Source: Microbacterium sp. USTB-Y (GTDB taxonomy: Bacteria; Actinomycetota; Actinomycetes; Actinomycetales; Microbacteriaceae). From it: a stretch of DNA of 64,000 nucleotides. How positions within the stretch are numbered: position 1 is the first letter of the stretch; each line of letters starts with the position of its first letter. The stretch covers positions 1 through 64,000 of the forward strand of contig NZ_JAGMTU010000002.1 in assembly GCF_023703415.1 (NCBI RefSeq), given 5' to 3'. The notes under the pieces were generated by a model that was not told where the DNA came from, ran no database searches, and saw nothing but the letters and a program-made list of their open reading frames with translations. Below are positions 49,889 through 61,931 of the stretch, piece after piece. Position numbers and translations under genes: made by a program.

Positions 49889-50392
49889 ATGGCGACAGCA
49901 CAAGCACGCGGAGTGGTGTACATCCACTCCGCACCGCGCGCGCTCTGCCCGCACCTGGAATGGGCGGTCGGACGCGCTATCGGGCGCGCCGTCAACTTCG
50001 AGTGGTCGGAGCAGCCCGTCCTCGACGGCGCCCGCAGGGCGGAATTCTACTGGGACGGACCCGTCGGCACCGGCGCCGCTCTCGCGACCGCGATCCGCGG
50101 CTGGGAGCACCTGCGCTTCGAAGTGACCGAGGATCCGACGCCGCGCAGCGATGGCGGCCGCTGGCTGCACACGCCGGACCTCGGCGTGCACTACGCGCAG
50201 ACCGACGCGGCGGGCAACATCGTCGTGGGCGAGGACCGCATTCGCTACGCGATGGAGATCGCGGCCGGCAGCCCGATCGAGCTGCAGCGCGAGCTCGACG
50301 TCGCGCTCGGGTCGGCGTGGGACGAGGAGCTCGAGCCCTTCCGGCACGCGAGCGACGACGCCCGCGTCGTGTGGCTCCACAAAGTGGGCTGA
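49889..50392 (+). CDS. DUF3145 family protein
   Basis: 167 residues. ARGVVYIHSAPRALCPHLEWAVGRAIGRAVNFEW is the strongly conserved N-terminus of DUF3145, an actinobacterial family of unknown function. ATG 49889 has GGAG 8 nt upstream; the frame start at 49871 has no site. A hairpin follows at 50431-50465. Confidence 0.9.
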   Translation: MATAQARGVVYIHSAPRALCPHLEWAVGRAIGRAVNFEWSEQPVLDGARRAEFYWDGPVGTGAALATAIRGWEHLRFEVTEDPTPRSDGGRWLHTPDLGVHYAQTDAAGNIVVGEDRIRYAMEIAAGSPIELQRELDVALGSAWDEELEPFRHASDDARVVWLHKVG

Positions 50393-50430
50393 GCCGCTTC
50401 GCCGGCGGGACGGCTGAGACAGAAGGACTC

Positions 50431-50465
50431 GTGTCGCGCTCCTCCCCACGGAGGAAGCGCGACAC
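50431..50465 (+). terminator. Hairpin after the DUF3145 gene
   Basis: GTGTCGCGCT-CCTCC / GGAGG-a-AGCGCGACAC, 15 pairs with one bulged A and a 4-nt loop, 38 bp after the stop. Confidence 0.65.
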
Positions 50466-50587
50466 GAAGGGACGAGGATCGGAGGAGGCGCGACTATCGG
50501 GAGTCGGAGAGAGAGGACCCGGAGACCGAGAAAGCGAATCCCCGATCCGCAACCGGAGAGATAACAGAACAGCACAACCGAACAGAA
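50466..50587. other. Purine-rich non-coding stretch between convergent genes
   Basis: About 120 bases between the DUF3145 hairpin and the fabF hairpin, rich in GA runs on the plus strand. I see no open frame, promoter or RNA gene in it. Confidence 0.5.
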
Positions 50588-50637
50588 CGAGAATCGCCCC
50601 GACCACTTCGATGAGGAAGCGACCGGGGCGATTCTCG
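50588..50637. terminator. Hairpin terminator after fabF
   Basis: CGAGAATCGCCCC pairs perfectly with GGGGCGATTCTCG around a 24-nt loop, 13 bp beyond the minus-strand fabF stop at 50650. Confidence 0.7.
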
Positions 50638-50649
50638 TGGGAGCCGGCG

Positions 50650-51891
50650 TCAGCCGTCGTAGGAGCGGATCGCGACGACGGCGTTGTGACCGCCGAACCC
50701 GAAGGAGTTGCTGATCGCGAGCTGCGGGCCGTCGCCGAGCGGCTGAGGCTCGCCGGACAGCTTGAACGGGACGGCCGGATCCGGCTCGGTCATGTTGATC
50801 GTCGGCGGGGCGACGCGGTCGCGCAGGGCGAGGATCGTGAACACGGCCTCGAGCGCACCGGTGCCGCCGAGCAGGTGCCCGGTGGACGCCTTGGTCGCCG
50901 AGACCGGGATCTCGGTGATCCGGTCGCCGAAGACGTTCTTCAGCGCCTCGTACTCGTTCGGGTCGCCGACCGGAGTGGAGGTGGCGTGCGCGTTGATGTG
51001 GGTGACCTCGTCCGGCGTGGCGCCCGCCTGGGCGAGCGCCTGCTCGACCGCACGGGTGGCGCCGGCGCCGGTCGGGTCGTTCGCGGTGATGTGGTGCGCG
51101 TCGGCGGACACTCCGCCGCCCACGATCTCGGCGTAGATCTTGGCGCCGCGGGCCAGCGCGTGCTCGAGCGTCTCGAGCACGAGGGCGGCGCCGCCCTCGC
51201 CCATGACGAATCCGTCACGGTCGATCGCGCCGGGGCGCGAGGCGTGCTCGGGGTCGTCGTTGCGGCGGGAGAGCGCCTGGGCGGAGGCGAAGGACGCCAT
51301 CGTGATCGGGTGGATCGCGGACTCCGCACCACCGGCGATCACGACATCGGCCAGGCCCTCCTGCAGGTGGTCGAAGGCGTTCGCGATCGACTCCGTGCTG
51401 GAGGCGCAGGCACTGACCACGGAGCGGGCGTAGGCCTTCGCGCCGAACTGGAGCGAGAGGTTGCCGGCGCCGGCGTTGGGCATGAGCATCGGGACCGTGA
51501 GGGGCATGACCCGGCGCGGTCCCTTCTCGCGCAGCGTGTCCCAGGCGTCCAGCAGCGTCCACAGGCCGCCGATGCCGGTGGCCCAGTCGACACCGAGGCG
51601 CTCCGGGGCGACTTCGGGCGCACCCGCGTCCTCCCAGGCCTCGCGGGCCGCGATCAGGGCGAACTGCACGGACGGGTCGAGACGCTTGGCCTCGTGCCGC
51701 GGCAGGACCTCCTCGGGCCGGACGGACGCCTCGGCGGCGAAGGTGACCGGGATCTGGTAGGTCTCGATCCAGTCGTGCGTCAGGGTGTGCGTACCGGACA
51801 CGCCCGCGAGCAGGTTCGCCCAGTTCTCCGGGGCGGTGCCGCCCAGGGCGGACGTGGCGCCGATGCCGGTGACGACGATGCGCTTGGTCAT
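50650..51891 (-). CDS. fabF: 3-oxoacyl-ACP synthase II
   Basis: 413 residues; elongating condensing enzyme. SACASSTESI has the catalytic Cys, NAHATSTPVGD and KASTGHLLGG the two active-site His. ATG 51891 (MTKRIVVTG) with AAGGAA upstream is chosen over the frame start at 51936. Last gene of the fatty-acid synthase II set; a hairpin separates it from acpP. Confidence 0.95.
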   Translation of the reverse strand: MTKRIVVTGIGATSALGGTAPENWANLLAGVSGTHTLTHDWIETYQIPVTFAAEASVRPEEVLPRHEAKRLDPSVQFALIAAREAWEDAGAPEVAPERLGVDWATGIGGLWTLLDAWDTLREKGPRRVMPLTVPMLMPNAGAGNLSLQFGAKAYARSVVSACASSTESIANAFDHLQEGLADVVIAGGAESAIHPITMASFASAQALSRRNDDPEHASRPGAIDRDGFVMGEGGAALVLETLEHALARGAKIYAEIVGGGVSADAHHITANDPTGAGATRAVEQALAQAGATPDEVTHINAHATSTPVGDPNEYEALKNVFGDRITEIPVSATKASTGHLLGGTGALEAVFTILALRDRVAPPTINMTEPDPAVPFKLSGEPQPLGDGPQLAISNSFGFGGHNAVVAIRSYDG

Positions 51892-51927
51892 GCGTGGTTC
51901 CTTCTGGGAATCGGGTGGGGGAGAGGA

Positions 51928-51963
51928 GGATGCCACGCCCCGCGGAGAGCGGGGGTGGCATCC
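51928..51963 (-). terminator. Hairpin between acpP and fabF
   Basis: GGATGCCACGCCCCGC pairs with GCGGGGGTGGCATCC with one bulge around a 5-nt loop, immediately beyond the acpP stop. Without a U-tract it may act as a partial terminator that keeps acpP mRNA above fabF, or protect the acpP 3' end. Confidence 0.55.
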
Positions 51964-51970
51964 GCGGGTG

Positions 51971-52219
51971 TCACTCCTGGCCGGCGACGATGAAGCTCAC
52001 GGCGTCACCGACGGTCTTGAGGTTCTTGACCTCGTCGTCGGGGATGGTGACGCCGAACTTCTCCTCGGCGTTGACGACGATCGTCATCATCGAGATGGAG
52101 TCGATGTCCAGGTCGTCGGTGAAGGACTTCTCCAGAGCGACCTCCGAGGCGTCGATGCCGGTCTCGTCGGTGATGAGCTCTGCCAGGCCGGCGAGGACCT
52201 CGTCGTTGCTGAAAGCCAT
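51971..52219 (-). CDS. acpP: Acyl carrier protein
   Basis: 82 residues, acidic. DDLDIDSISMMTIVVNAEEKFGV has the phosphopantetheine-attachment Ser (DSI instead of the more usual DSL). Carries the growing acyl chain. AGAGGAAATC precedes the ATG, and a minus-strand TAGACT (52265-52260) about 42 bp upstream may be an own promoter. Confidence 0.95.
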   Translation of the reverse strand: MAFSNDEVLAGLAELITDETGIDASEVALEKSFTDDLDIDSISMMTIVVNAEEKFGVTIPDDEVKNLKTVGDAVSFIVAGQE

Positions 52220-52283
52220 GATTTCCTCTTTCTATGGGGTGGTATCGGAACCGGTGAACAGTCTAGGAGTCGGCGGCGCCCGC

Positions 52284-53282
52284 TCAGGGGAGCACGACCA
52301 CCTGCGCGCCGAACACGAGGCCGGCGCCGAAGCCGATCTGCAGCGCGAGACCGCCGCTGAGCTCGGGGTGCTCCTCGAGCAGACGGTGGGTCGCGAGTGG
52401 GATGGACGCGGCAGAGGTGTTGCCGGTGGTCTCGATGTCGCGGGCGATGACGGTGGTCTCCGGCAGCTTCAGCTGCTTGGCGAACTCGTCGACGATGCGC
52501 ATGTTGGCCTGGTGCGGGATGAACGCGGCCAGGTCGGCCGCCTCGACCCCGGCCTGCTCGAGCGCCTGCTTGGCGACCTTCGCCATCTCCCAGACAGCCC
52601 AGCGGAACACCGTCGGGCCCTCCTGGCGCAGCGTCGGCCACGGCGCCTGGCCGTCGCGGAACTCGGTGAGGGTGTGGTTCATGCCCACGGCGTCGGACTT
52701 GGATCCGTCGGATCCCCAGACGGTCGCCGAGATGCCGGGGGTGTCGCTCGGACCGATCACGACGGCGCCCGCACCGTCGCCGAGCAGGAACGAGATGCTG
52801 CGGTCGGCCGGGTCGACGATGTCGGAAAGCTTCTCGGCGCCGATGACGAGAGCGTTCTTCGCGGCCCCCGCACGGATCAGGGCGTCGGCCTGTGCGACCG
52901 CGTAGGCGTACCCGGCGCACGCGGCGTTGATGTCATAGGCGGCCGCGGGGTTCGCGCCCACCCGGTCGGCGACGATCGCGGAGACCGACGGGGTCTGCTT
53001 CGGATTGCTGATCGTCGCCACGATGACGACGTCGATGTCGGAGGGTGCGAGGCCGGACTTCTCGATCGCCTCGGCCGCCGCGGCGGTCGACAGATCGATC
53101 GCATCGGTCTCCGGCACCGCGCGGGTGCGGGTGATGATGCCGGTGCGCTGGCGGATCCACTCGTCGCTCGAGTCGATCGGCCCGATCAGGTCGTCGTTGG
53201 GCACGGCGTTCTCGCCGCGCGCCGCACCGACGGAGTAGATGCGGGTGTACGCGGGGCCGGTGGCCTGCTTGAGCGTGGTCAT
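52284..53282 (-). CDS. fabH: 3-oxoacyl-ACP synthase III
   Basis: 332 residues; primes fatty-acid synthesis with acyl-CoA. NAACAGYAYAVAQAD has the catalytic Cys; PHQANMRIVDEFAKQL the His and ETTGNTSAASIPLA the Asn. Its start overlaps the fabD stop by 4 bp. Confidence 0.95.
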   Translation of the reverse strand: MTTLKQATGPAYTRIYSVGAARGENAVPNDDLIGPIDSSDEWIRQRTGIITRTRAVPETDAIDLSTAAAAEAIEKSGLAPSDIDVVIVATISNPKQTPSVSAIVADRVGANPAAAYDINAACAGYAYAVAQADALIRAGAAKNALVIGAEKLSDIVDPADRSISFLLGDGAGAVVIGPSDTPGISATVWGSDGSKSDAVGMNHTLTEFRDGQAPWPTLRQEGPTVFRWAVWEMAKVAKQALEQAGVEAADLAAFIPHQANMRIVDEFAKQLKLPETTVIARDIETTGNTSAASIPLATHRLLEEHPELSGGLALQIGFGAGLVFGAQVVVLP

Positions 53283-54214
53283 GCTGCTTCTCCGTTGTCG
53301 TCGGTGCCGTTCAGCAGCGCGACCGCCGCGTCGAGGTCGTCGGGGGTCTTGACCGCGACGGCGGGCACGCCGCGCAGGCCGCGCTTGGCGAGGCCGGTGA
53401 GGGCGCCCGCGGGGGTGAGCTCGACGAGGCCGGTGATGCCCTTGTCGGCGAAGGAGGCCATGCACAGATCCCAGCGCACGGGCGAGGAGACCTGCGTGAC
53501 GAGGTTCTCCAGCACGGTGGCGCCGTCGGCGAGCACCGAGCCGTCCTTGTTGGTCCACAGGGGCAGGGCGGGGTCGCTCGGGACCACATCCGCGATGGCC
53601 CGGCGGAGGGTCTCGACGGCGGAGGACATGTAGTCGGTGTGGAAGGCGCCGGCGACCTGCAGCGGGATCACGCGCGATCCGCGCACCGGGGCCTCTGCCA
53701 GTGCGGCGAGGGCGGGCAGCGCCCCCGCCGCCACGATCTGGCCGCCGCCGTTGTAGTTCGCCGGGGTGAGGTCCAGATCCGAGAGCAGGGCGAGCACCGC
53801 CTCCTCGTCACCGCCCAGGACCGCACTCATGCCGGTCGGAGTATGCGCGGCGGCGTCGGCCATCGCACGGCCGCGGATGCCCACGAGGCGCATGGCGGTC
53901 GCGGCGGGGATGACCCCGGCGCCCACGACGGCCGCGAACTCGCCGACGGAGTGGCCGGCGATGCCGTCGGCCGTGCGGCCCGCGCGTTCACGGAGGGCCT
54001 TCTCCGCGATGAGCGAGGCCGCGACGATCAGCGGCTGCGCGATGCGGGTGTCGCGGATCGTGTCCGCGTCGGAGACGGTGCCGTGCTCGATCAGATCGAC
54101 CTCCGCGGCCTCGGAGTAGGCGGCCAGGTCTTCGGCGACGCCGTCGAGCTCGAGCCAAGGGGAGAGGAAGCCGGGGGTCTGGGAGCCCTGTCCCGGGCAT
54201 GCGAAGACGATCAC
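53279..54214 (-). CDS. fabD: Malonyl-CoA:ACP malonyltransferase
   Basis: 311 residues. VFACPGQGSQTPGFL and GHSVGEFAAVVGAGV with the catalytic Ser, and VAGAFHTDYM with the His, are diagnostic. Start GTG 54214, preceded by a -10-like CAGACT 6 nt upstream, fits a leaderless transcript; the open frame beyond it is antisense of nothing recognisable. First gene of fabD-fabH-acpP-fabF. Confidence 0.95.
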   Translation of the reverse strand: MIVFACPGQGSQTPGFLSPWLELDGVAEDLAAYSEAAEVDLIEHGTVSDADTIRDTRIAQPLIVAASLIAEKALRERAGRTADGIAGHSVGEFAAVVGAGVIPAATAMRLVGIRGRAMADAAAHTPTGMSAVLGGDEEAVLALLSDLDLTPANYNGGGQIVAAGALPALAALAEAPVRGSRVIPLQVAGAFHTDYMSSAVETLRRAIADVVPSDPALPLWTNKDGSVLADGATVLENLVTQVSSPVRWDLCMASFADKGITGLVELTPAGALTGLAKRGLRGVPAVAVKTPDDLDAAVALLNGTDDNGEAA

Positions 54215-54283
54215 GTTCCCAGTCTGCCAACGATCTGTCGGTTTCGGTGGCACAACCCTCACAAGAATCCGCGAATCGGTTGT
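54212..54283 (-). promoter_or_regulatory. fabD control region with ACAACC-N20-GGTTGT repeat
   Basis: ACAACC (54252-54257) and GGTTGT (54278-54283) form a 6-bp inverted repeat upstream of the fabD -10 (CAGACT on the minus strand, 54226-54221). FasR, encoded just upstream, activates the fab genes in Streptomyces and is a candidate for binding here. Confidence 0.4.
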
Positions 54284-54332
54284 ATCCGAGCCACAGAGCC
54301 CTCGGTCCTCGCGCGGTCGCGGAGCACCGGTG

Positions 54333-55550
54333 TCAGCGCAGACGCCGGGGGCGCAGCCCTCGACGCGCCGGGTCTGCGGTGCCGATCGTTCCGAGCACGA
54401 GCGCGGTCTGCAGGATGAAGGCCTCGCGCGGGCCGGTCGCATCCCAGCCGATGACCTCGCTGATGCGCTTCAGCCGGTACCGCACCGTGTTCGGATGCAC
54501 GAACAGCTCGCGGGCGGTCGCCTCGAGAGACCGGCCGTTGTCGAGATAGCTCCACAGAGTGGTGACCAGATCGCTGGAATGGTCGTTCAGTGGGCGGAAC
54601 ACGCGCTCGATGAGGGTCTGCTTCGCCAGCGGGTCGCCGGCGATCGCCCGTTCGGGCAGCAGCTCGTCGGCGTCGACGGGACGCGGCGCACCGCGCCATG
54701 CGCGTGCGACGGCGAACCCGGCGAGGGCCGCCCGGGCGCTCTGCCCGGCGTCGACGAGTGCGGCGACCGCCGGGCCGACCACCACGTGCCCCGGGCCGAA
54801 GGACGGCTCGAACGTGCCGGCGATCTCGGCGAAGGAGAACTCGTCGGCGTCGAGGTCGTCGTCCGCCGCCGCCGGCTTCGCCCGGCCCACCACGAGCACC
54901 AGCCGGGAACCCTGCACGCCGATGAGCACGTCGACGGCCAGCTTGCGCGCGGTGCGGCGCACCTGGTCGACGTCGAACTGCGGCGGCGTGGTCCCGACGA
55001 TCACGCAGACCTCGCCGTGACCGTGCCAGCCGAGCGCCGCGATGCGGCTGGGGAGCTCCTCGTCGGCCTCGCCCGTGAGGATCGAGTCGACGACCAGCGC
55101 CTCCAGGCGCGCGTCCCAGAGGCCCCTCGCCTCCGCCGCTCGGGCGTAGACGTCCGCGGCAGCGAAGGCCACGTCCCGCGAGTACAGCAGGATCGCGTCG
55201 CGCAGATGCCCGCCCTTGCCGGCCACGCGCTCCTCGGTCACTTCGACGGTGACCCGGATGAGCTGCAGCGTCTGCTGCAGGCTCACGCTGCGCAGCAGCT
55301 CGCGAGGGGCGGCCGCGAAGATGTCTGCGGCGATCCAGGGCGTCGACGTCGGATCGTCGTACCACTGGATGAACGAGGTGATGCCCGCCTGCGCCACCAG
55401 CCCGACGGCGGAGCGTCGGGCCGGCGGCATCTCGGCGTACCACGGCAGCGAGTCTTCGAGACGCTGCAGGGTCGCCGTGGCGAGATCACCGGAGATGCGG
55501 CGCAACCACGCCAGCGTCTCCTCCTTGGTCATCTCAGGGGATCGGCTCAT
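54333..55550 (-). CDS. fasR: FasR-like fatty-acid synthesis activator (PucR/CdaR type)
   Basis: 405 residues, no membrane helix. The C-terminal PucR-type helix-turn-helix reads TTLWSYLDNGRSLEATARELFVHPNTVRYRLKRISEVIGWD. The same gene sits upstream of fabD-fabH-acpP-fabF in Streptomyces coelicolor, where FasR activates that operon; gene order here is identical. Separated from aceE by 13 bp, so it may be co-transcribed with aceE. Confidence 0.9.
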   Translation of the reverse strand: MSRSPEMTKEETLAWLRRISGDLATATLQRLEDSLPWYAEMPPARRSAVGLVAQAGITSFIQWYDDPTSTPWIAADIFAAAPRELLRSVSLQQTLQLIRVTVEVTEERVAGKGGHLRDAILLYSRDVAFAAADVYARAAEARGLWDARLEALVVDSILTGEADEELPSRIAALGWHGHGEVCVIVGTTPPQFDVDQVRRTARKLAVDVLIGVQGSRLVLVVGRAKPAAADDDLDADEFSFAEIAGTFEPSFGPGHVVVGPAVAALVDAGQSARAALAGFAVARAWRGAPRPVDADELLPERAIAGDPLAKQTLIERVFRPLNDHSSDLVTTLWSYLDNGRSLEATARELFVHPNTVRYRLKRISEVIGWDATGPREAFILQTALVLGTIGTADPARRGLRPRRLR

Positions 55551-55563
55551 CGTGCTGCGCGGG

Positions 55564-58287
<2,724 letters not shown>

Positions 58288-58434
58288 AGGAGGCCTTTCG
58301 TCTGTCTGGCAGGTCGTGCCAACGAAATCGGGATGCGGCGCGAGGGAGGCTTGTCGACTCCGCACAAGAGCGCGCGTCAGTCAGCCTAGCCCCGATCGCC
58401 GAGACCGGGCGCACGGAGGCGCCGAGGGTCGAGG

Positions 58435-58507
58435 TGCGCCCAGAGAGACTCGAACTCCCGACCACATCGGTGTAAACGACGTGCTCTACCAACTGAGCTA
58501 TAGGCGC
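58435..58507 (-). tRNA. tRNA-Val (TAC)
   Basis: Minus-strand cloverleaf: acceptor GCGCCTA/TGGGCGC, D arm GCTCAGTTGGTAGAGC, anticodon stem CGTCG/CGATG (weak) around loop TTTACAC with anticodon TAC, T arm GGGAGTTCGAGTCTCTC. CCA not encoded. Confidence 0.92.
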
Positions 58508-58536
58508 GTGCCTCCAGCCTAGCGGGGCGCGTGTGC

Positions 58537-58551
58537 CAGGCTGGGCGCATG
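58537..58551 (+). promoter_or_regulatory. Possible leaderless promoter of the aminotransferase gene
   Basis: CAGGCT at 58537-58542 is followed after 6 nt by ATG 58549, with no ribosome site. Confidence 0.35.
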
Positions 58552-59679
58552 AACCTTCCGCACGACGATGTCGATCCCGACGGTCTGCTGGAGTACTCGG
58601 TGGTCTTCACCGACCGCTCCCTGAACCACATGTCCGCGCGATTCATCGGCGTGATGCAGCGGATCCAGTCCGACCTGCGCGCCGCCTACGGCGCGTCGAC
58701 CACGGCCGTGGTCCCGGGCGGCGGCACGTACGCCATGGAGGCGGTCGCCCGCCAGCTCGCCACAGGACGGCGCTGCCTCATCGTGCGCAACGGCCTGTTC
58801 TCCTACCGCTGGTCGCAGATCCTCGATGCCGGCGACATCGCGCAGAACGTCGTCGTCTGCGCGGCGAGGCCCGATTCGGATGACGCGCAGGCCGCGTGGG
58901 CGCCGGCGCCCATCGATGAGGTCGTCGCGGCGATCCGGGCGCAGCGCAGCGAGGTCGTGTTCGCACCCCACGTCGAGACCGCCGCAGGGATCCTCCTCCC
59001 GGACGAGTATGTGCGGGCCCTCGCCGACGCCGTCCACGAGGTCGGCGGGCTGCTGGTGCTGGACTCGATCGCGTCCGGCGCCCTCTGGGTGGACATGGCG
59101 GCGCTCGGCGTCGACGTGCTGATCTCCGCCCCGCAGAAGGGGTGGAGCGGATCCCCGGGCGCGGGGTACGTGATGCTCGGCGACGCGGGCCGGCAGGCCG
59201 TGACGTCGCGGGTCTCCTCGAGCTTCGCGATGGATCTGGCGAAGTGGCTGTGGATCGCGGAGGAGTACCGGGACGGCCGGGCTCCGTATCACGCGACGAT
59301 GCCCACCGACACGCTGCAGCACAATGCGCTGCTGATGGCGGAGACCCGCGAACGTGGGTTCGAGGCGCTGCGCACCGCCCAGTGGGAGCTGGGCACCCGG
59401 GTGCGCGCACTCCTGGCCGAGCGAGGCCTGCCTTCGGTCGCGGCAGCGGACTTCGCGTCGCCGAGCGTGGCGGTCGTGCATGCGACCGACCCTGCGCTGC
59501 GGACGGGCGTCGCTTTCCGCGAGCAGGGGCTGCAGATCGCGGCAGGGGTGCCCCTGCACTGCGGCGAGCCCGATTCGTTCTCGACGTTCCGCATCGGTCT
59601 CTTCGGTCTCGACAAGCTCGCCGACGTGGACGGTACGGTGCAGCGTCTCGCCGACGCTCTGGACCGGATCGGGCGCTGA
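58549..59679 (+). CDS. Class V aminotransferase (alanine-glyoxylate type)
   Basis: 376 residues, fold-type I PLP enzyme. VVPGGGTYAMEAVARQL binds the cofactor phosphate, LLVLDSIASGALWVDMAALGVD holds the Asp, and SAPQKGWSGSPGAGYV the PLP lysine. Family members transaminate alanine, serine or glyoxylate. A role with isocitrate lyase (glyoxylate) is conceivable but unsupported. Confidence 0.88.
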   Translation: MNLPHDDVDPDGLLEYSVVFTDRSLNHMSARFIGVMQRIQSDLRAAYGASTTAVVPGGGTYAMEAVARQLATGRRCLIVRNGLFSYRWSQILDAGDIAQNVVVCAARPDSDDAQAAWAPAPIDEVVAAIRAQRSEVVFAPHVETAAGILLPDEYVRALADAVHEVGGLLVLDSIASGALWVDMAALGVDVLISAPQKGWSGSPGAGYVMLGDAGRQAVTSRVSSSFAMDLAKWLWIAEEYRDGRAPYHATMPTDTLQHNALLMAETRERGFEALRTAQWELGTRVRALLAERGLPSVAAADFASPSVAVVHATDPALRTGVAFREQGLQIAAGVPLHCGEPDSFSTFRIGLFGLDKLADVDGTVQRLADALDRIGR

Positions 59680-59701
59680 GCCCGACCCGGTCCCGCGGTG
59701 C

Positions 59702-61870
59702 TCAGCGTCCGGTCGCCGTGACACTCTCCGGCCGCAGATCCAGCCGTCGCAGGAGCTGTGCGTTGAGCGCGACGACGACCGTGGACACCGACATGAGCAC
59801 CGCTCCGACCGACATCGGCAGGAGGAACCCGATCGGCGCCAGAACGCCGGCGGCCAGGGGGACGGCGGCGAGGTTGTAGCCCGCCGCCCACCACAGGTTC
59901 TGCCGCATCTTGCGATAGGCCGCGCGGGACAGCTCGATCGTGGAGACGACCGAGCGGGGATCCGAGCTCGCGAGCACCACTCCGGCCGAGCCGATGGCGA
60001 CGTCGGTGCCCGCGCCGATCGCGATGCCGACGTCGGCCTTGGCCAGCGCCGGAGCGTCGTTGACCCCGTCGCCCACCATGGCGACGACGCGGCCCTCGCT
60101 CTGGAGCTCGCCGACGCGAGCCGCCTTGTCCTCGGGCCGCACGCCGGCGAAGTAGCGCCGGATGCCGAGCTCTGCGGCCACCGAGGCGGCGACCGCTTCC
60201 GCGTCCCCGGTGATCATGACCACGTCGATGCCGCGCCTCTGCAGTGCCTGCACGGTCGTGCGCGACTCCTCGCGGATCGCGTCAGCCAGACGGAGGGCGC
60301 CTGCGACGACGCCGTCGACGAGCACGTGCAGGATGATCGCGCCCTGCGCACGCCACTGGTCGGAGACCGCCATCTCGGCGACGCCGGAGCGGGTGAGCAG
60401 GGCGGGCCCGCCGACCTCGACGATGCGCCCGGCGACCGTCGCGCGCACGCCCAGCGCCGGCTCGGACCGGAATCCCGACGCCTCGGTCCGCGGCAGCCCC
60501 CGGTGCTCCGCCGCGATGCGGATCGCCGCGGCGAGAGGATGCTCGGAGTCCGCCTCGGCGGAGGCCGCGACCGCGAGCAGTTCGTCGTCGGTGAAACCGG
60601 GGGCGGCGGCCACCGCCGTCACGGCGGGCGCCCCTTCGGTGAGCGTGCCGGTCTTGTCGAACAGCACGGCGTCGACCTGACGCATCCGTTCGAGCGCCAT
60701 CCGATCCTTGACGAGGATTCCGCCGCGCGCCGCGCGTTCGGTCGCGATCGACACGACGAGCGGGATGGCGAGCCCCAGTGCATGCGGGCAGGCGATCACG
60801 AGCACGGTGATGACGCGAACCACGGCGGCGTCGGGCAACCCGATCGCCGTCCAGACGATCGCGGTGAGGACGCCCGAGATGAGGGCGAACCAGAACAGCC
60901 AGCCCGCCGCACGGTCGGCCAGGCGCTGTGCTCGCGACGACGAGGCCTGCGCCTCGGCGACCAGCCGGCCGATCCCGGCGAGCGCCGTGTCCTCGCCGAC
61001 GGCGGTCACCCGCGCGCGCAGCGCCGAGTCGGTCGCGATCGTTCCGGCGACGACGGGGTCGCCGACGGAGCGGGCGACCGCACGCGATTCGCCGGTGATC
61101 ATGGACTCGTCCACCTCGGCGGATCCCTGCACGACCGTCGCGTCGGCCGGCACGCGCCCGCCGGGGCGGATCAGCACGAGGTCGCCGATCCGCAGATCGG
61201 CGGGAGCGACCATCTCGACCTCGTCGCCGACGACGCGCTCGGCGGAATCGGGGAGCAGCGCGGCGAGCGAGTCGAGCGCGGAGGTCGTCTGGGCCAGGGA
61301 GCGCATCTCGATCCAGTGGCCGAGGAGCATGATGACGATCAGCAGCGCCAGCTCCCACCAGAAGTCGAGTTCGTGGTCGAGGAGCCCGAGCGTCGCACCC
61401 CAGGAGGCGAGGAAGGCCACGGTGATCGCGAGGGCGATGAGCAGCATCATCCCGGGTTGCCGTGCGCGCAGCTCGCCGACAGCGCCGACGAGGAAGGGCC
61501 ACCCGCCCCAGACGAAGAGCACGGTGCCGATCACCGGAGGGACCGCGCGCAGCACGAGGAGATCGGGCACCTCGTAGCCGACGAGCATGGCGAACATGGG
61601 GGAGAGCGCCACGACGGGCACGGCCAGCACGAGCATGATCCAGAACAGGCGCCGGAACTGCGCGACGTGGTCGCCGTGACCGCCGTGACCGCCTCCGGTG
61701 CCGTGGTCGCCGTGACCCGTTTCGGTGTCGTGGTCGCCGTGCCCCGCGTGAGCGGCGTGGCCTGCGTGCGGGGCGTGGCCGCCATGCTCCGCGTGCGGGC
61801 CGTGCGGCGCTTCGTGCATCGGCGCGTCGTCGTGCGCGTGGGTGGTTCCGTGCATCGCTCGTTCGTCCAT
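59702..61870 (-). CDS. copB: Copper-exporting P-type ATPase, CopB type
   Basis: 722 residues. An N-terminal His/Gly-rich tail (about 15-65, HGPHAEHGGHAPHAGHAAH) replaces the usual CxxC metal domain; IACPHALGL is the CPH motif of CopB/P1B-3 pumps; DKTGTLTEG the phosphorylated Asp; SEHPLA and GDGVNDAPAL the other P-type motifs. ATG 61870 has GGAG 7 nt upstream and is preferred to ATG 61885, which touches the CsoR-like operator. Confidence 0.93.
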   Translation of the reverse strand: MDERAMHGTTHAHDDAPMHEAPHGPHAEHGGHAPHAGHAAHAGHGDHDTETGHGDHGTGGGHGGHGDHVAQFRRLFWIMLVLAVPVVALSPMFAMLVGYEVPDLLVLRAVPPVIGTVLFVWGGWPFLVGAVGELRARQPGMMLLIALAITVAFLASWGATLGLLDHELDFWWELALLIVIMLLGHWIEMRSLAQTTSALDSLAALLPDSAERVVGDEVEMVAPADLRIGDLVLIRPGGRVPADATVVQGSAEVDESMITGESRAVARSVGDPVVAGTIATDSALRARVTAVGEDTALAGIGRLVAEAQASSSRAQRLADRAAGWLFWFALISGVLTAIVWTAIGLPDAAVVRVITVLVIACPHALGLAIPLVVSIATERAARGGILVKDRMALERMRQVDAVLFDKTGTLTEGAPAVTAVAAAPGFTDDELLAVAASAEADSEHPLAAAIRIAAEHRGLPRTEASGFRSEPALGVRATVAGRIVEVGGPALLTRSGVAEMAVSDQWRAQGAIILHVLVDGVVAGALRLADAIREESRTTVQALQRRGIDVVMITGDAEAVAASVAAELGIRRYFAGVRPEDKAARVGELQSEGRVVAMVGDGVNDAPALAKADVGIAIGAGTDVAIGSAGVVLASSDPRSVVSTIELSRAAYRKMRQNLWWAAGYNLAAVPLAAGVLAPIGFLLPMSVGAVLMSVSTVVVALNAQLLRRLDLRPESVTATGR

Positions 61871-61885
61871 GATGACTCCAACCAT

Positions 61886-61902
61886 ATACCCCCTAGGGGT
61901 AT
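61886..61902. promoter_or_regulatory. CsoR-type copper operator
   Basis: ATACCCCCTAGGGGTAT is a near-perfect 17-bp palindrome of the ACCCC/GGGGT type bound by the copper repressor CsoR. It lies 16 bp before the copB start and also upstream of the divergent YchJ gene. No csoR gene is within the window. Confidence 0.8.
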
Positions 61903-61931
61903 TCCGCGGGAGAGGTGCGCCCGCGGGGTCA

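Noticed and set aside
61871..61885. Use of ATG 61885 as start of copB
   Set aside because: It adjoins the CsoR-like palindrome and has no ribosome site, while ATG 61870 has GGAG at the right distance.
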